Positions 44,474 to 53,866 of a stretch of 64,000 bases of DNA are shown piece by piece. Origin of the DNA: Flagellimonas onchidii (GTDB taxonomy: Bacteria > Bacteroidota > Bacteroidia > Flavobacteriales > Flavobacteriaceae); contig NZ_SRXX01000014.1 in assembly GCF_004804315.1 (NCBI RefSeq), positions 43,098 to 107,097 on the forward strand, written 5' to 3'. Below the pieces are notes generated by a model, which had not been told where the DNA came from, searched no databases, and worked only from the letters and a program-made list of their open reading frames with translations. The position numbers were made by a program, and so were the translations under genes. Positions within the stretch are counted from its first letter, which is position 1. Every line of letters starts with the position of its first letter.

Positions 44474-45766
44474 GTGAGGGTCAAAAACAATAAAAATTCA
44501 TTTTTTCGGATTACTGCTGTAGGAATAATAGCTGTTGGTTTATTGTTATCCATTAAATCAAGTCCGAAAAAAATTGATGTAAAAGCTCCCGTTTTCGTCC
44601 CCAAAACAACCCTAATGTCTTTTCGGCTGATGCTAAAGGAAAAGCATTTTAAAAAAATAAAAGAAAAGCGCGACAGAGCTTTAACCGTGGGAGTGTTGCA
44701 AACGGAAGACACAGATTTTGTTCCTATAAACTTAAATTATAACAATAAGGATTATAAAGCGGAAGCACGATTGAAAGGAGATTGGACGGATCACTTAGAA
44801 GGTGACAAATGGAGTTTTAGGATTAAATTAAAAGATGACCAGACCATCATGGGGATGCGTAAATTTTCTATACATCACCCGGAAACAAGAGGATATCTTA
44901 ATGAATGGTTGTACCATAAGGCCATGAAGGATGAAGGAATTATGGGTCTACGTTATGGTTTTGTTGAAGGAGTTCTTCAGGTGAGCATGAAAGACCTGGA
45001 TACCATCCTAAACAAAGAAATCGGGATTTATGCAATTGAGGAAACCTTTGACAAACGTTTGATTGAAAGTAACAAGCACAAAGTAGGAATAATATTGAAG
45101 CTTACTGAGGAGGATATGTGGAGAGAAAATGCCAAAATACACGAATTGGCAAATCTTACAGGGACCACGGCAGTCGGAAAGTACAACCCTAAATACGGCA
45201 AAAGCGATGATATGACCGTCACTGCATATTCATTGCAGACGATATTCAAGGATGATGCCTTAAAAAAGCAGTTTACTTTGGCTAAAAACCTATTAAACAA
45301 ATACAAAACAGGACAATTGTCAACGTCTATGGCGTTTGATGTGGAAAAGGTTGCCAAATATACCGCACTGGCCAATTTGTTTGGTAGTGTCCATGGGCTT
45401 ATAGCTCATAACCTCCGCTTTTACTACAACCCAATTACTTCATTAATCGAACCGGTTTCTTTTGATGGCAATTCTGGGAAGCCACTCAAAAACTTTAGGA
45501 ATTATTGGAAATCAAAAGGAGATACTCAATACAGAGACGCATTGATTGCCGTTTTGGAAAAAGTTAGCCAACAAGATTACTTGGAAGAATTGTCAAAAAA
45601 ATATAAGAATGAAATGGATAGCATGTCGATAGAACTAAAAAAAGAATTCAAGAATAAGCCAATTCTTTCTTTAGATATACTAAAGCAGAATCAGGAAATA
45701 CTGAAAAATACTTTATTGGCTCTAAAACAAGAGCGAACGCACATGGAAAAAGAGCTTTTAAACTAA
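44474..45766 (+). CDS. CotH-like protein kinase family protein
   Basis: A 430-aa protein from a GTG start, with one N-terminal membrane helix (about 12-27), so the kinase domain likely faces the periplasm. CotH-type words: ARLKGDWTDHLEGDKWSFRI (98-117), FSIHHPETRGYLNEWLYHKA (131-150), IGIYAIEE (183-190), and the active-site-like HN (312-313) and SFDGN (329-333). CotH proteins are secretory-pathway-type kinases first known from spore coats. It ends the VTC-DUF4956-CotH set. Candidate substrates are the beta-helix protein at 40430 or surface glycans. Confidence 0.85.
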   Translation: MRVKNNKNSFFRITAVGIIAVGLLLSIKSSPKKIDVKAPVFVPKTTLMSFRLMLKEKHFKKIKEKRDRALTVGVLQTEDTDFVPINLNYNNKDYKAEARLKGDWTDHLEGDKWSFRIKLKDDQTIMGMRKFSIHHPETRGYLNEWLYHKAMKDEGIMGLRYGFVEGVLQVSMKDLDTILNKEIGIYAIEETFDKRLIESNKHKVGIILKLTEEDMWRENAKIHELANLTGTTAVGKYNPKYGKSDDMTVTAYSLQTIFKDDALKKQFTLAKNLLNKYKTGQLSTSMAFDVEKVAKYTALANLFGSVHGLIAHNLRFYYNPITSLIEPVSFDGNSGKPLKNFRNYWKSKGDTQYRDALIAVLEKVSQQDYLEELSKKYKNEMDSMSIELKKEFKNKPILSLDILKQNQEILKNTLLALKQERTHMEKELLN

Positions 45767-45778
45767 ATCTTTAGAGCT

Positions 45779-46642
45779 ATGAGTCAGAATTATTTTTTGC
45801 TTTTCGTCCTTTTTATTTATGGTTGTTTTGAAACGCAAATTGAGGACGCTCAATATTCTTTTTTTGTTGCGGGCCATATTTATGGGGCTCACGGTGAAGG
45901 AAAAAATAATATAGGAGTACATCCTCCCTTCAAAGACAAGTTGGATTTGATTAGAGACAATGAATCAATTCAGTTTGGGGTTTTTACTGGAGATTTGGTA
46001 GAAGATGGGAAAGATGAAAACGAATGGGATGAGTTAGATATGGACATCTCTTATATTGGTAAAAAAATCTATTTTGCCCCTGGAAATCATGACGTAGGGA
46101 ACTCCACAAAAAAAGCAATCTACCAAAGAAGATATGGGAAGACATATTATAGTTTTATACATAAAAGCGATTTATTTATAACACTTGACCCGAACATGGA
46201 CAAGTGGAACATCTCGGGAAATCAATTAAAGTGGCTAAGAGAATTAGTGGCCTCAAAAAGTGGGGAAGTGGATAATATTTTTGTTTTTTTTCATCAAGTT
46301 TTATGGTGGAAAAATGACAATATATTTAAAAACTTTGAATTAAACTCCGTGTCAGGAAGAGATGAAGAAATTAATTTTTGGGACGATATTTACAGTCTTT
46401 TTGAAAACACCAACAAACCCACTTTTATGTTTGCAGGAGATACCGGTGACAGTGATGTAGGCTATATGTACCATAAGGAAGGTAATATAGTGTTGATAGC
46501 AAGTGGAATGGGGGGTGGAAAAGAAGATAATTTTATAATTGTAAATGTTAATAAAGACAAGTCTGTTGATTTTGATTTAATTGCATTGAACGGAAGTGAT
46601 TTGAATGGTCTAGGCAGGCTGGAAGACTATGTTTTGCCATAA
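45779..46642 (+). CDS. Metallophosphoesterase-like lipoprotein
   Basis: A 287-aa protein with a short lipoprotein signal (lipobox FIYGC, Cys16). Calcineurin-type motifs follow: GDLVEDG (71-77), GNHD (102-105), FFHQVLWW and FAGDTGDSD. The first metal motif, normally DxH, reads AGHIYG (31-36): the Asp is replaced by Gly. One metal site may be altered or the activity weak. It should act in the periplasm or at the surface, next to the CotH-like kinase, so a dephosphorylating partner is an attractive guess. Confidence 0.8.
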   Translation: MSQNYFLLFVLFIYGCFETQIEDAQYSFFVAGHIYGAHGEGKNNIGVHPPFKDKLDLIRDNESIQFGVFTGDLVEDGKDENEWDELDMDISYIGKKIYFAPGNHDVGNSTKKAIYQRRYGKTYYSFIHKSDLFITLDPNMDKWNISGNQLKWLRELVASKSGEVDNIFVFFHQVLWWKNDNIFKNFELNSVSGRDEEINFWDDIYSLFENTNKPTFMFAGDTGDSDVGYMYHKEGNIVLIASGMGGGKEDNFIIVNVNKDKSVDFDLIALNGSDLNGLGRLEDYVLP

Positions 46643-46799
46643 CTTACTAATTCTGGGAACGCGCGCACAATCTTTTATTCAAATCATAATCGTCAATAAT
46701 ACCATAACCTGTTTTGGCGAGAAGATTTCAAAGTAATGAATGCGGTTGAAAAATGATTTGGTCCGACATTATACAAATGCCCATATTTGATAATATAAT

Positions 46800-47408
46800 A
46801 TGAGAAATAGCTCTAAAACTCTGCTTCTTTTCAATTTTTTTGTATGTCTTTTTTGGAGTTGCAAGGGTAAAGTAGACTATTATAAAATACCAGCATTTCG
46901 CAGCCAAAAAACCGTTAACGCCATAGTAGAGATTTCTTCAGGGACAAGCACCAAATTTGAATATGACCACTTCTCAAAAAAGTTTGTGATAGATCAAGAA
47001 AACGGTGTTGATAGAATAATTGAATTTTTGCCGTACCCCGCCAACTACGGATTTGTGCCATCAACAGTTTCAGGCAAGGAAATAGGTGGAGATGGAGATG
47101 CTTTAGATATACTCATTATTTCCAAACAGCTTAAAAAAGGAACCGTTGTTGAGGTAATACCTATAGCAATGTTAAAACTTATTGATGAAGGTGAAATTGA
47201 CCACAAAATTGTTGCCATACCATACCAAAAAGAATATAGGACAATAAACGCCGCATCATACATCGAATTATTAAACGACTACCCATCGGCAATACAAATA
47301 ATAGAGCTTTGGTTTTTGAATTATAACAAAAAAGATAATGCAAGAATCGAAGGATGGGGAAATGAGTATGATGCAATCAGAGAGATAAAGAAATCTCTAA
47401 AAGAATAG
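46800..47408 (+). CDS. Inorganic pyrophosphatase-like lipoprotein
   Basis: A 202-aa family I pyrophosphatase with a lipoprotein signal ending LFWSC (Cys21). Active-site blocks are present: EISSGTSTKFEYD (44-56), YPANYGFVP (79-87) and the signature DGDALD (98-103), where Ala replaces the usual Pro. Family I enzymes are normally cytoplasmic; an exported form next to VTC, CotH and phosphoesterase genes suggests pyrophosphate or short polyphosphate is handled outside the inner membrane. A 157-bp gap precedes it without a clear promoter box. Confidence 0.82.
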   Translation: MRNSSKTLLLFNFFVCLFWSCKGKVDYYKIPAFRSQKTVNAIVEISSGTSTKFEYDHFSKKFVIDQENGVDRIIEFLPYPANYGFVPSTVSGKEIGGDGDALDILIISKQLKKGTVVEVIPIAMLKLIDEGEIDHKIVAIPYQKEYRTINAASYIELLNDYPSAIQIIELWFLNYNKKDNARIEGWGNEYDAIREIKKSLKE

Positions 47409-47427
47409 CTGGACATATTAACTTGAC

Positions 47428-49548
47428 ATGAAACAAATAATACAAGACCTTAAGAACGGTGAGACCATTTTAGAAGAAGTCCCTGTGCCAACTCCAAAAT
47501 CGGGAAGTGTGCTAATAAAAACCACAAAATCATTGGTTTCACTTGGCACTGAAAGAATGTTGGTCGAATTTGGAAAGGCCAATTTTATATCTAAGGCACG
47601 CCAACAACCAGATAAGGTGAAAATGGTCCTGGACAAGGTCAAGACTGATGGATTGAAGCCAACAATGGAGGCTGTTTTCAACAAACTCAATCAACCTCTG
47701 CCCCTTGGTTATTGCAATGTAGGCGAAGTGACTGCAATTGGTAAAGGAGTTACTGAGTTCAAAGTGGGAGATCGTGTGGCTTCAAATGGAAATCACGCCG
47801 AATACGTAAATGTCCCAAAAAATTTGGTGGCCAAAATTCCAGATAATGTAACTGATGAAGAGGCGGCGTTTACTGTAATTGGTTCTATAGGACTACAGGG
47901 TATACGTCTTTTGGACCCTACTTTTGGAGAGACCATTGTAGTAGTAGGTCTTGGGCTGATTGGCTTGGTCACAGCAGAACTATTGTTGGCCAATGGATGT
48001 AACGTAATAGGGTTTGATTTTGATCCTGAAAAAGTTCGTATAGCTAATGAAAAAGGGGTTATCGCTATAAACCCTTCTGAAGGAACGGATCAGGTAAAAT
48101 TTATTGAGAGCTATACAAATGATGTCGGCGCAGATGGCGTGATTATTACCGCTTCCAACAAAAGCAATGAGATTATTTCGCAATCTGCGAGAATGTGCCG
48201 AAAGCGAGGAAGAGTGGTTTTGGTTGGAGTAATTGGGTTAGATATAAGTAGAGCAGATTTTTATGAAAAAGAAATTTCGTTTCAAGTATCTTGTTCATAT
48301 GGCCCTGGAAGATATGATGAAGAATACGAGCAAAAAGGAAACGACTATCCAATAGGATATGTTCGTTGGACAGAAAAGCGAAATTTTGAAGCTATCTTAA
48401 ATGCAATTTCCAAGGGCACTTTGAAAGTAAAACCTTTGATTACCGAGCGGGTGTCTCTTAAGGAATTTCAAAAGATTTATGGAGATATGAGTAACTCCAG
48501 ATCCATAGCTTCAATTTTGGAATATGACAAAACCAAAGAACCCACCTGTACTGTAGCGATTACAAATAAATCTTTCGAAGGGAAAAAAGGCGTTATTGGT
48601 ATTATTGGAGCTGGAAACTTTACAAGTTCAACAGTATTGCCCAATCTTAAAAAAATAGATGCCCAAGTAAAGTATATCGCAAGTTCTGGAGGGTTATCCT
48701 CAACTATTATGGCAAAACGCCATTCTATTGCGAACTCAACCTCAAACTACAAGGATATTTTAAAAGATGAAGAGGTTGATTTGATTTTTATTACAACAAA
48801 GCATAACACGCATGCATCCATGGTCTTGGAAGCCATTCGGGCACAAAAAAGCGTTTTTGTCGAAAAACCATTGGCCTTGTCCGAAGACGAACTGGAAGCT
48901 ATTATTGCTGAATATAAAAACCATAATGTCAACATAAGTGTAGGTTTTAACAGACGGTTCGCTCCTTTGGCAAAAAACATGAAGAAGTTTTTGGGGAATG
49001 ATAATACTCCGATAAATATTGTGGCTACCATGAACGCAGGTTTTATTCCTGCTGACGTCTGGGTACATGATATGGAGGTAGGAGGAGGCCGAATTATCGG
49101 TGAAGCATGTCACTATATTGATTTATGTACCTATTTAACTGGCAGTCGAGTCAAAGCAGTTTGTATGAATGCTATGGGGAAGTATCCAAAGGAGAATTCA
49201 GATAATGCTAGTATATTACTTCGATATGAAAACGGCTCAAATGCAGTAATCAATTACTTTGCGAACGGAAGCAAAGCCTATTCGAAAGAACGCGTTGAGG
49301 TCTATTCGCAAGAACGCACCTTGATTATGGACAATTGGAGAAAACTTAAGTCTTACGGGTTTAAAAATGGGAAAAATTCTTCCTCGAAGCAGGATAAAGG
49401 ACACTTCAATCAGTTTCAAGAGCTAATAAAGCAGCAGCAAAAAGGGGAAAAGGCAATTATTCCTTTTGACGAAATAGTTAATACAACTAGAGCCTCATTC
49501 GCTGCTATTGAATCTTTGAAACAAGGCAAATGGGTGGGAGTAAATTAA
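47428..49548 (+). CDS. Bi-domain oxidoreductase (MDR dehydrogenase fused to Gfo/Idh/MocA), copy 2
   Basis: A 706-aa paralogue of the protein at 31049-33169 with the same two domains: a medium-chain dehydrogenase part (VVVGLGLIGLVTAELL) and a Gfo/Idh/MocA part from about residue 390 (IGIIGAGNFTSSTVLPN, motif EKPLA). Both share SYGPGRYDxxYE and VRWTExRN. The sequences are clearly diverged, so this is not a recent duplication. Its end overlaps the heparinase gene by 19 bp. Confidence 0.9.
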   Translation: MKQIIQDLKNGETILEEVPVPTPKSGSVLIKTTKSLVSLGTERMLVEFGKANFISKARQQPDKVKMVLDKVKTDGLKPTMEAVFNKLNQPLPLGYCNVGEVTAIGKGVTEFKVGDRVASNGNHAEYVNVPKNLVAKIPDNVTDEEAAFTVIGSIGLQGIRLLDPTFGETIVVVGLGLIGLVTAELLLANGCNVIGFDFDPEKVRIANEKGVIAINPSEGTDQVKFIESYTNDVGADGVIITASNKSNEIISQSARMCRKRGRVVLVGVIGLDISRADFYEKEISFQVSCSYGPGRYDEEYEQKGNDYPIGYVRWTEKRNFEAILNAISKGTLKVKPLITERVSLKEFQKIYGDMSNSRSIASILEYDKTKEPTCTVAITNKSFEGKKGVIGIIGAGNFTSSTVLPNLKKIDAQVKYIASSGGLSSTIMAKRHSIANSTSNYKDILKDEEVDLIFITTKHNTHASMVLEAIRAQKSVFVEKPLALSEDELEAIIAEYKNHNVNISVGFNRRFAPLAKNMKKFLGNDNTPINIVATMNAGFIPADVWVHDMEVGGGRIIGEACHYIDLCTYLTGSRVKAVCMNAMGKYPKENSDNASILLRYENGSNAVINYFANGSKAYSKERVEVYSQERTLIMDNWRKLKSYGFKNGKNSSSKQDKGHFNQFQELIKQQQKGEKAIIPFDEIVNTTRASFAAIESLKQGKWVGVN

Positions 49549-51131
49549 TATTGCTATTCCATACGCTCAAGTTTTTACGGTTTAAACAGGTTTACTATCG
49601 GCTGATATATTTCTTTAGGAATAAATTTTTCAAAAGAAAATATGATGCCGTTATCCCAAAAGAGCTTTCAATATTGGCTTGGGAAGGTGGGATTATCAAC
49701 CCTTTATCTTATCATAGAAAAGATAATTTTCAGTTTTTAAACCTGTCCAAACACTTCGAAGAGACCGTTGATTGGAATTTTGGCAATTATGGAAAGCTTT
49801 GGACTTATAACCTTAACTATTTTGATTTCTTACATCAATACCAAATAAGTGTAGAAGAGGGGTTGGCATTAATCAAAAATTATGTTGCACAGGACGACAC
49901 CTTAAAGGACGGACTCGAACCTTATCCTATTTCACTTAGAGGAATTAATTGGATTAAGTTTTTGTCTAAGAATGGAATTGTAAACACAAAAGTAAATACA
50001 AAATTATATCATCATTACCTTAGGTTAAAGGATAACTTGGAATATCACCTACTTGGGAATCATTTATTGGAAAATGGGTATTCCATGTTGTTTGGAGCAT
50101 ATTATTTTAAAAATGAAGAATTTTATGATATTGCCTATAAAATATTGAAAGAAGAATTGCATGAGCAGGTATTAGATGATGGTGCCCATTATGAACTTTC
50201 ACCCATGTATCATCAAATATTGCTTCATCGACTATTGGATTGTATCAATTTAATTAATCAAAACCCATGGAAAAACGATGACTTAAATTCGTTTATGAAT
50301 AGGAAAGCAAATAAAATGCTCGGCTGGTTGGAAGCGGTTACCTACGATAATGGAAATATCCCCATGGTAAATGATTGTGCCTATGATATTGCTCCCAGTT
50401 CAAAACAATTGTTTGACTATGCTGATTATTTGAAGATTTCTTTCAATAAGGTAGATTTAAGGGCATCAGGATACAGAAAGCACATAACAAAAGATTACGA
50501 ATTGTTCGTTGATGTTGGAAATGTTGGGCCGGACTACCAGCTGGGACATGCACATTCTGACACTTTAAGTTTTGAGTTGTATGTTAACAGGAAACCGGTA
50601 CTTGTAGACACGGGAACGTCTACTTATGAAAAAAATGCTATTCGCCAAGCTGAACGAGGAACCGCTGCACACAATACTGTTAAGATTGATGAATATGAAC
50701 AATCAGAAATATGGGGAGGATTTAGAGTGGCAAGAAGAGCAAAAGTTCGTATAACAGAGGAAACGGAAAGCCAGGTAACGGCAGGTCATACGGGGTACAA
50801 AAAATTAGGATTAACACATTTAAGAAAATTTGAAGCTCAACATGAAAATATTGTGGTCCATGACTGGATAAACAGTACTCGTAGTGATTTGCCTAGGCAA
50901 CATGCTTTTTTTCATTTTCACCCTGACATAGACGAATTAGTTATTTCCGGAAATAAGGTTGTTTTACCAAGCAAAAGAATTGAATTTTTGTTTTCAGGAA
51001 CAATTCTGACAATTGAAAAGACTTATTATCAATATGCGATTGGCTTCAATAAGACGTTAAGAGCAGAGAAAATTATGGTAAATTTCAGTAAAGAGTTGAG
51101 GACTCAAATCAACATCTTAAGTGAAAAATGA
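49530..51131 (+). CDS. Heparinase II/III family protein, copy 2
   Basis: A 533-aa protein, shorter than copy 1 at 33185. The toroid has YNLNYFDFLHQYQ, GLEPYPISLRGINWIKFL and GNHLLENGYSMLFGAYYF. The sandwich has LGHAHSDTLSFEL with the conserved His and VDTGTSTYEKNAIRQAERGT. The start at 49530 overlaps the preceding gene by 19 bp, so they are coupled. As with copy 1, a role in uronic-acid polymer synthesis or trimming is likely. Confidence 0.88.
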   Translation: MGGSKLILLFHTLKFLRFKQVYYRLIYFFRNKFFKRKYDAVIPKELSILAWEGGIINPLSYHRKDNFQFLNLSKHFEETVDWNFGNYGKLWTYNLNYFDFLHQYQISVEEGLALIKNYVAQDDTLKDGLEPYPISLRGINWIKFLSKNGIVNTKVNTKLYHHYLRLKDNLEYHLLGNHLLENGYSMLFGAYYFKNEEFYDIAYKILKEELHEQVLDDGAHYELSPMYHQILLHRLLDCINLINQNPWKNDDLNSFMNRKANKMLGWLEAVTYDNGNIPMVNDCAYDIAPSSKQLFDYADYLKISFNKVDLRASGYRKHITKDYELFVDVGNVGPDYQLGHAHSDTLSFELYVNRKPVLVDTGTSTYEKNAIRQAERGTAAHNTVKIDEYEQSEIWGGFRVARRAKVRITEETESQVTAGHTGYKKLGLTHLRKFEAQHENIVVHDWINSTRSDLPRQHAFFHFHPDIDELVISGNKVVLPSKRIEFLFSGTILTIEKTYYQYAIGFNKTLRAEKIMVNFSKELRTQINILSEK

Positions 51132-51160
51132 TTTTTTAATAGTTAAATGCAAAGGAATAA

Positions 51161-52390
51161 ATGAAAATACTTTATCTAAGCTATTATTTTCATCCCGATA
51201 TTACCGCCGCGGCTTTTAGAAGCTCTGACTTTGTTGAGTTTTTGGAGCACCAAAAAATTGAACATAGGGTCATAACGACCTTTCCCCATAAATCAGATGA
51301 ATCGATTGGAACGGATGATAAGCCTACTTATCCATTAAAAAGGATAAGATTGAAAGAGATGAATAACAATAAGTTTCTTTCCTATGTGCTTCATTATCTT
51401 TCTTTTATTCCAAAAGCATTTCAAATAGCTTTAAAATGGAGGTTGAGGGGATGGAGGCCGTCAATTGTGTTTATATCTTCACCGCCTATTTTTATTGGTC
51501 TGCTAGGCCTTATGTTAAAGTGGATATTTCGATGCAAGCTAGTTTTGGAAGTTAGGGATATCTGGCCAGAAAGTGCGGTAGCGGCAGGTCAGCTGAATCC
51601 TAAAGGCCGGCCATATAAAATAGCCAGATTTTTTGAGAAAACCCTTTATAGAAAAAGTAATGGCATTGTATGTGTTGGAAAATATATGAAAAACTATATT
51701 GCAAAATATACTGACAAGGAAATATGTATAGCATATAATGGCTATAAAGAGATCCCTTCAACAAAAAGAATAATAGAGAGTGCGGGGGGTGCCGAACGTG
51801 AAAATCAACAAGTTTCTAAGAAAATAAGATTGGCATATGCAGGAAATTTTGGTTTAGTTCAAGGATTGGAATGCTTAATAGAGGCTTTTGCAGAATTAAT
51901 ACAGGTTGATACTCGGTATAAATGGGAACTGCATTTTTTTGGAACAGGAGTTCTTGAAAATAAACTGAGAAATCAAGTGACCGTGCATAAGATTGATGAA
52001 CATATTGTATTCAGGGGGGCATTTCCAAAACAAGTGCTCAATGAAAAATTGGAAGAAATGGATGTTTTATTTTTGGGATTGATTAAATCAGAAGCACTCG
52101 AAAATACTATTCCATCAAAGCTTTTCGATTATTTGTCTTTTGGTAAGCCTATATTAGCGGCGTTGTCAGGGGAAGGAAAGGAGATTTTGGCTTTGAACCG
52201 CTCTAATATTGTAGTTGATGAGTGTACGAGTACTGCAATTTTTCATGGCCTTGTAAAAATGGAAGAAAATTTTCCCAAAAGAATTGTATTTGGTAAGGAA
52301 AACAAAGAAATATTAAACCAAGGCTTTACTAGAGAAAAGAATAATGCTAAAATAATATCATATCTCAGTAGAATCTTATCGGACAAATAG
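51161..52390 (+). CDS. Glycosyltransferase family 4 (WbuB-like)
   Basis: A 409-aa GT-B glycosyltransferase. The N-terminus KILYLSYYFHPDITAAAFR and VLEVRDIWPESAVAAGQL are typical of WbuB-like enzymes. The C-terminal domain has RLAYAGNFGLVQGLE, WELHFFGTGVLE and IPSKLFDYLSFGKPILAALSG. It transfers a sugar, often an N-acetylamino sugar, to the lipid-linked chain. Confidence 0.9.
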   Translation: MKILYLSYYFHPDITAAAFRSSDFVEFLEHQKIEHRVITTFPHKSDESIGTDDKPTYPLKRIRLKEMNNNKFLSYVLHYLSFIPKAFQIALKWRLRGWRPSIVFISSPPIFIGLLGLMLKWIFRCKLVLEVRDIWPESAVAAGQLNPKGRPYKIARFFEKTLYRKSNGIVCVGKYMKNYIAKYTDKEICIAYNGYKEIPSTKRIIESAGGAERENQQVSKKIRLAYAGNFGLVQGLECLIEAFAELIQVDTRYKWELHFFGTGVLENKLRNQVTVHKIDEHIVFRGAFPKQVLNEKLEEMDVLFLGLIKSEALENTIPSKLFDYLSFGKPILAALSGEGKEILALNRSNIVVDECTSTAIFHGLVKMEENFPKRIVFGKENKEILNQGFTREKNNAKIISYLSRILSDK

Positions 52391-52415
52391 GAAATCCTCA
52401 ATTGATTTAATTTAC

Positions 52416-52447
52416 GCTTTTCTAGGAATGAATGCATTGAGAAAAGC
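52416..52447 (+). terminator. Possible weak terminator hairpin
   Basis: Stem GCTTTTCT/AGAAAAGC (52416-52423 with 52440-52447) and a 16-nt loop, followed by ACATTTTC rather than a clean T-run. It lies between the glycosyltransferase gene and a new -7 box at 52468. Confidence 0.35.
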
Positions 52448-52467
52448 ACATTTTCGATTTGAAAACC

Positions 52468-52475
52468 TATTTTTG
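52468..52475 (+). promoter_or_regulatory. -7 promoter box TATTTTTG before the sugar transferase
   Basis: Exact TAnnTTTG match ending 19 nt before the GTG start at 52495. It suggests that the initiating transferase and epimerase genes have their own promoter. Confidence 0.5.
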
Positions 52476-52494
52476 AAATTGAAACCCTGAAATT

Positions 52495-53865
52495 GTGGCG
52501 AAGCGGTCTGTTTTAAATTCAATCGAGAGAAAGTTCATATTGGTGGTTGGCGATTTGGTTGTCGTCTTAGCAGCCATTAATGTTTTTGTAAATCATGGTA
52601 TAGACAAGGAATTTGTATCTCTCGATTTGAAAACATGGATGTTTGTAATTGGAGTATGCACTTACCTTATGCTTGCTTACATTTTGGACTTTTACAACCT
52701 TGAGAAAATCGCGAAAAGGGGTTATGCAATTGGGCAATCCTTATACATATCGTCACTATTTGTTTTTGTTGTTTTTATTTCTGCTGTAATTTTTTTTGAT
52801 GCAAGTTTTTGGAGGATACCATTGCTTATTTTTTTGGCACTATCTCCAATACAAATAGCATTATGGAGATTATTGTTTAGCAATGTTTTTAGAATAATTC
52901 CTACCGTTAGAAAAGTGTTTTATGTGTATGATTCAAATAGCGAACATAGTCTTCGGGAAAATGTCGAATACATAAACGGAGAAAACACAAATACTTTTTA
53001 TAAAGTGAAGCTTACTCACGCTATGGATAGTGAAAGCATGTCTGTTGGAAAAAAAACAGTTTATGATGCGTTAGAAAAAATAGACACATGGATATTGAAT
53101 GTTAAAGACTATAATCAAATCCCCAGAAGACTCGAAAATTTACTTTTGGAGTCAATTTTGAAAGGTAAAGAAGTGTTATCTTATACATCCTTTTACGAAA
53201 ACATTTATGAAGCGATGCCTATTCGGTCTCATTATCATAGCTTTTATGAGCTTCTACAACTCAAAAACAAAAAAATAAGATACCTGCAAGTTGTATTTAG
53301 CTTTATGGTGAACTTTGTTCTTTCTTTTTTTATTGGAATTATCTTCTTTCTTGTATGTCCTATAGTTTGGTTTTTTAACTTGTTTTTAAACAGGGGGCCG
53401 CTCTTTTATACACAACTTAGAGTCGGACAATATGGAAAAGAATTTAAGATTTATAAGTTTAGGTCAATGGTGGTGGATGCTGAAAAAGCCGGAGCTAAAA
53501 TGGCCTCTAAAAATGATACCCGGGTAACACCATTTGGGAAGGTGTTAAGAACTTTTAGAATCGATGAACTTCCTCAAATCCTATCCGTAATTCAAGGAAA
53601 CATGACATTTATTGGGCCTAGGCCGGAACGTAAGGTTTTTGTCGAGCAATTGGATGATATGCTACCATTTTATAGTATTCGTCATTTGTATAAACCAGGG
53701 ATTACCGGATGGGCTCAGGTCAAATATAAATATGGTGAAGATTTGCAGGATTCAATTAAAAAACTTGAATATGACCTTTACTATATAAAGAACAAATCTA
53801 TAACATTGGATTTGCGGATTATTTTTAAAACAATAACAACAGTACTTTTTTCTAGAGGAGTGTAA
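52495..53865 (+). CDS. Undecaprenyl-phosphate sugar-phosphate transferase (initiating)
   Basis: A 456-aa protein from a GTG start. Four membrane helices lie in residues 12-135, then a variable soluble region, a fifth helix at about 265-300, and the conserved bacterial sugar transferase domain with [29 protein letters not shown] and PGITGWAQV. It moves sugar-1-phosphate onto undecaprenyl phosphate to start each repeat unit. The next gene begins 1 bp after its stop. Confidence 0.92.
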   Translation: MAKRSVLNSIERKFILVVGDLVVVLAAINVFVNHGIDKEFVSLDLKTWMFVIGVCTYLMLAYILDFYNLEKIAKRGYAIGQSLYISSLFVFVVFISAVIFFDASFWRIPLLIFLALSPIQIALWRLLFSNVFRIIPTVRKVFYVYDSNSEHSLRENVEYINGENTNTFYKVKLTHAMDSESMSVGKKTVYDALEKIDTWILNVKDYNQIPRRLENLLLESILKGKEVLSYTSFYENIYEAMPIRSHYHSFYELLQLKNKKIRYLQVVFSFMVNFVLSFFIGIIFFLVCPIVWFFNLFLNRGPLFYTQLRVGQYGKEFKIYKFRSMVVDAEKAGAKMASKNDTRVTPFGKVLRTFRIDELPQILSVIQGNMTFIGPRPERKVFVEQLDDMLPFYSIRHLYKPGITGWAQVKYKYGEDLQDSIKKLEYDLYYIKNKSITLDLRIIFKTITTVLFSRGV

Positions 53866-53866
53866 T

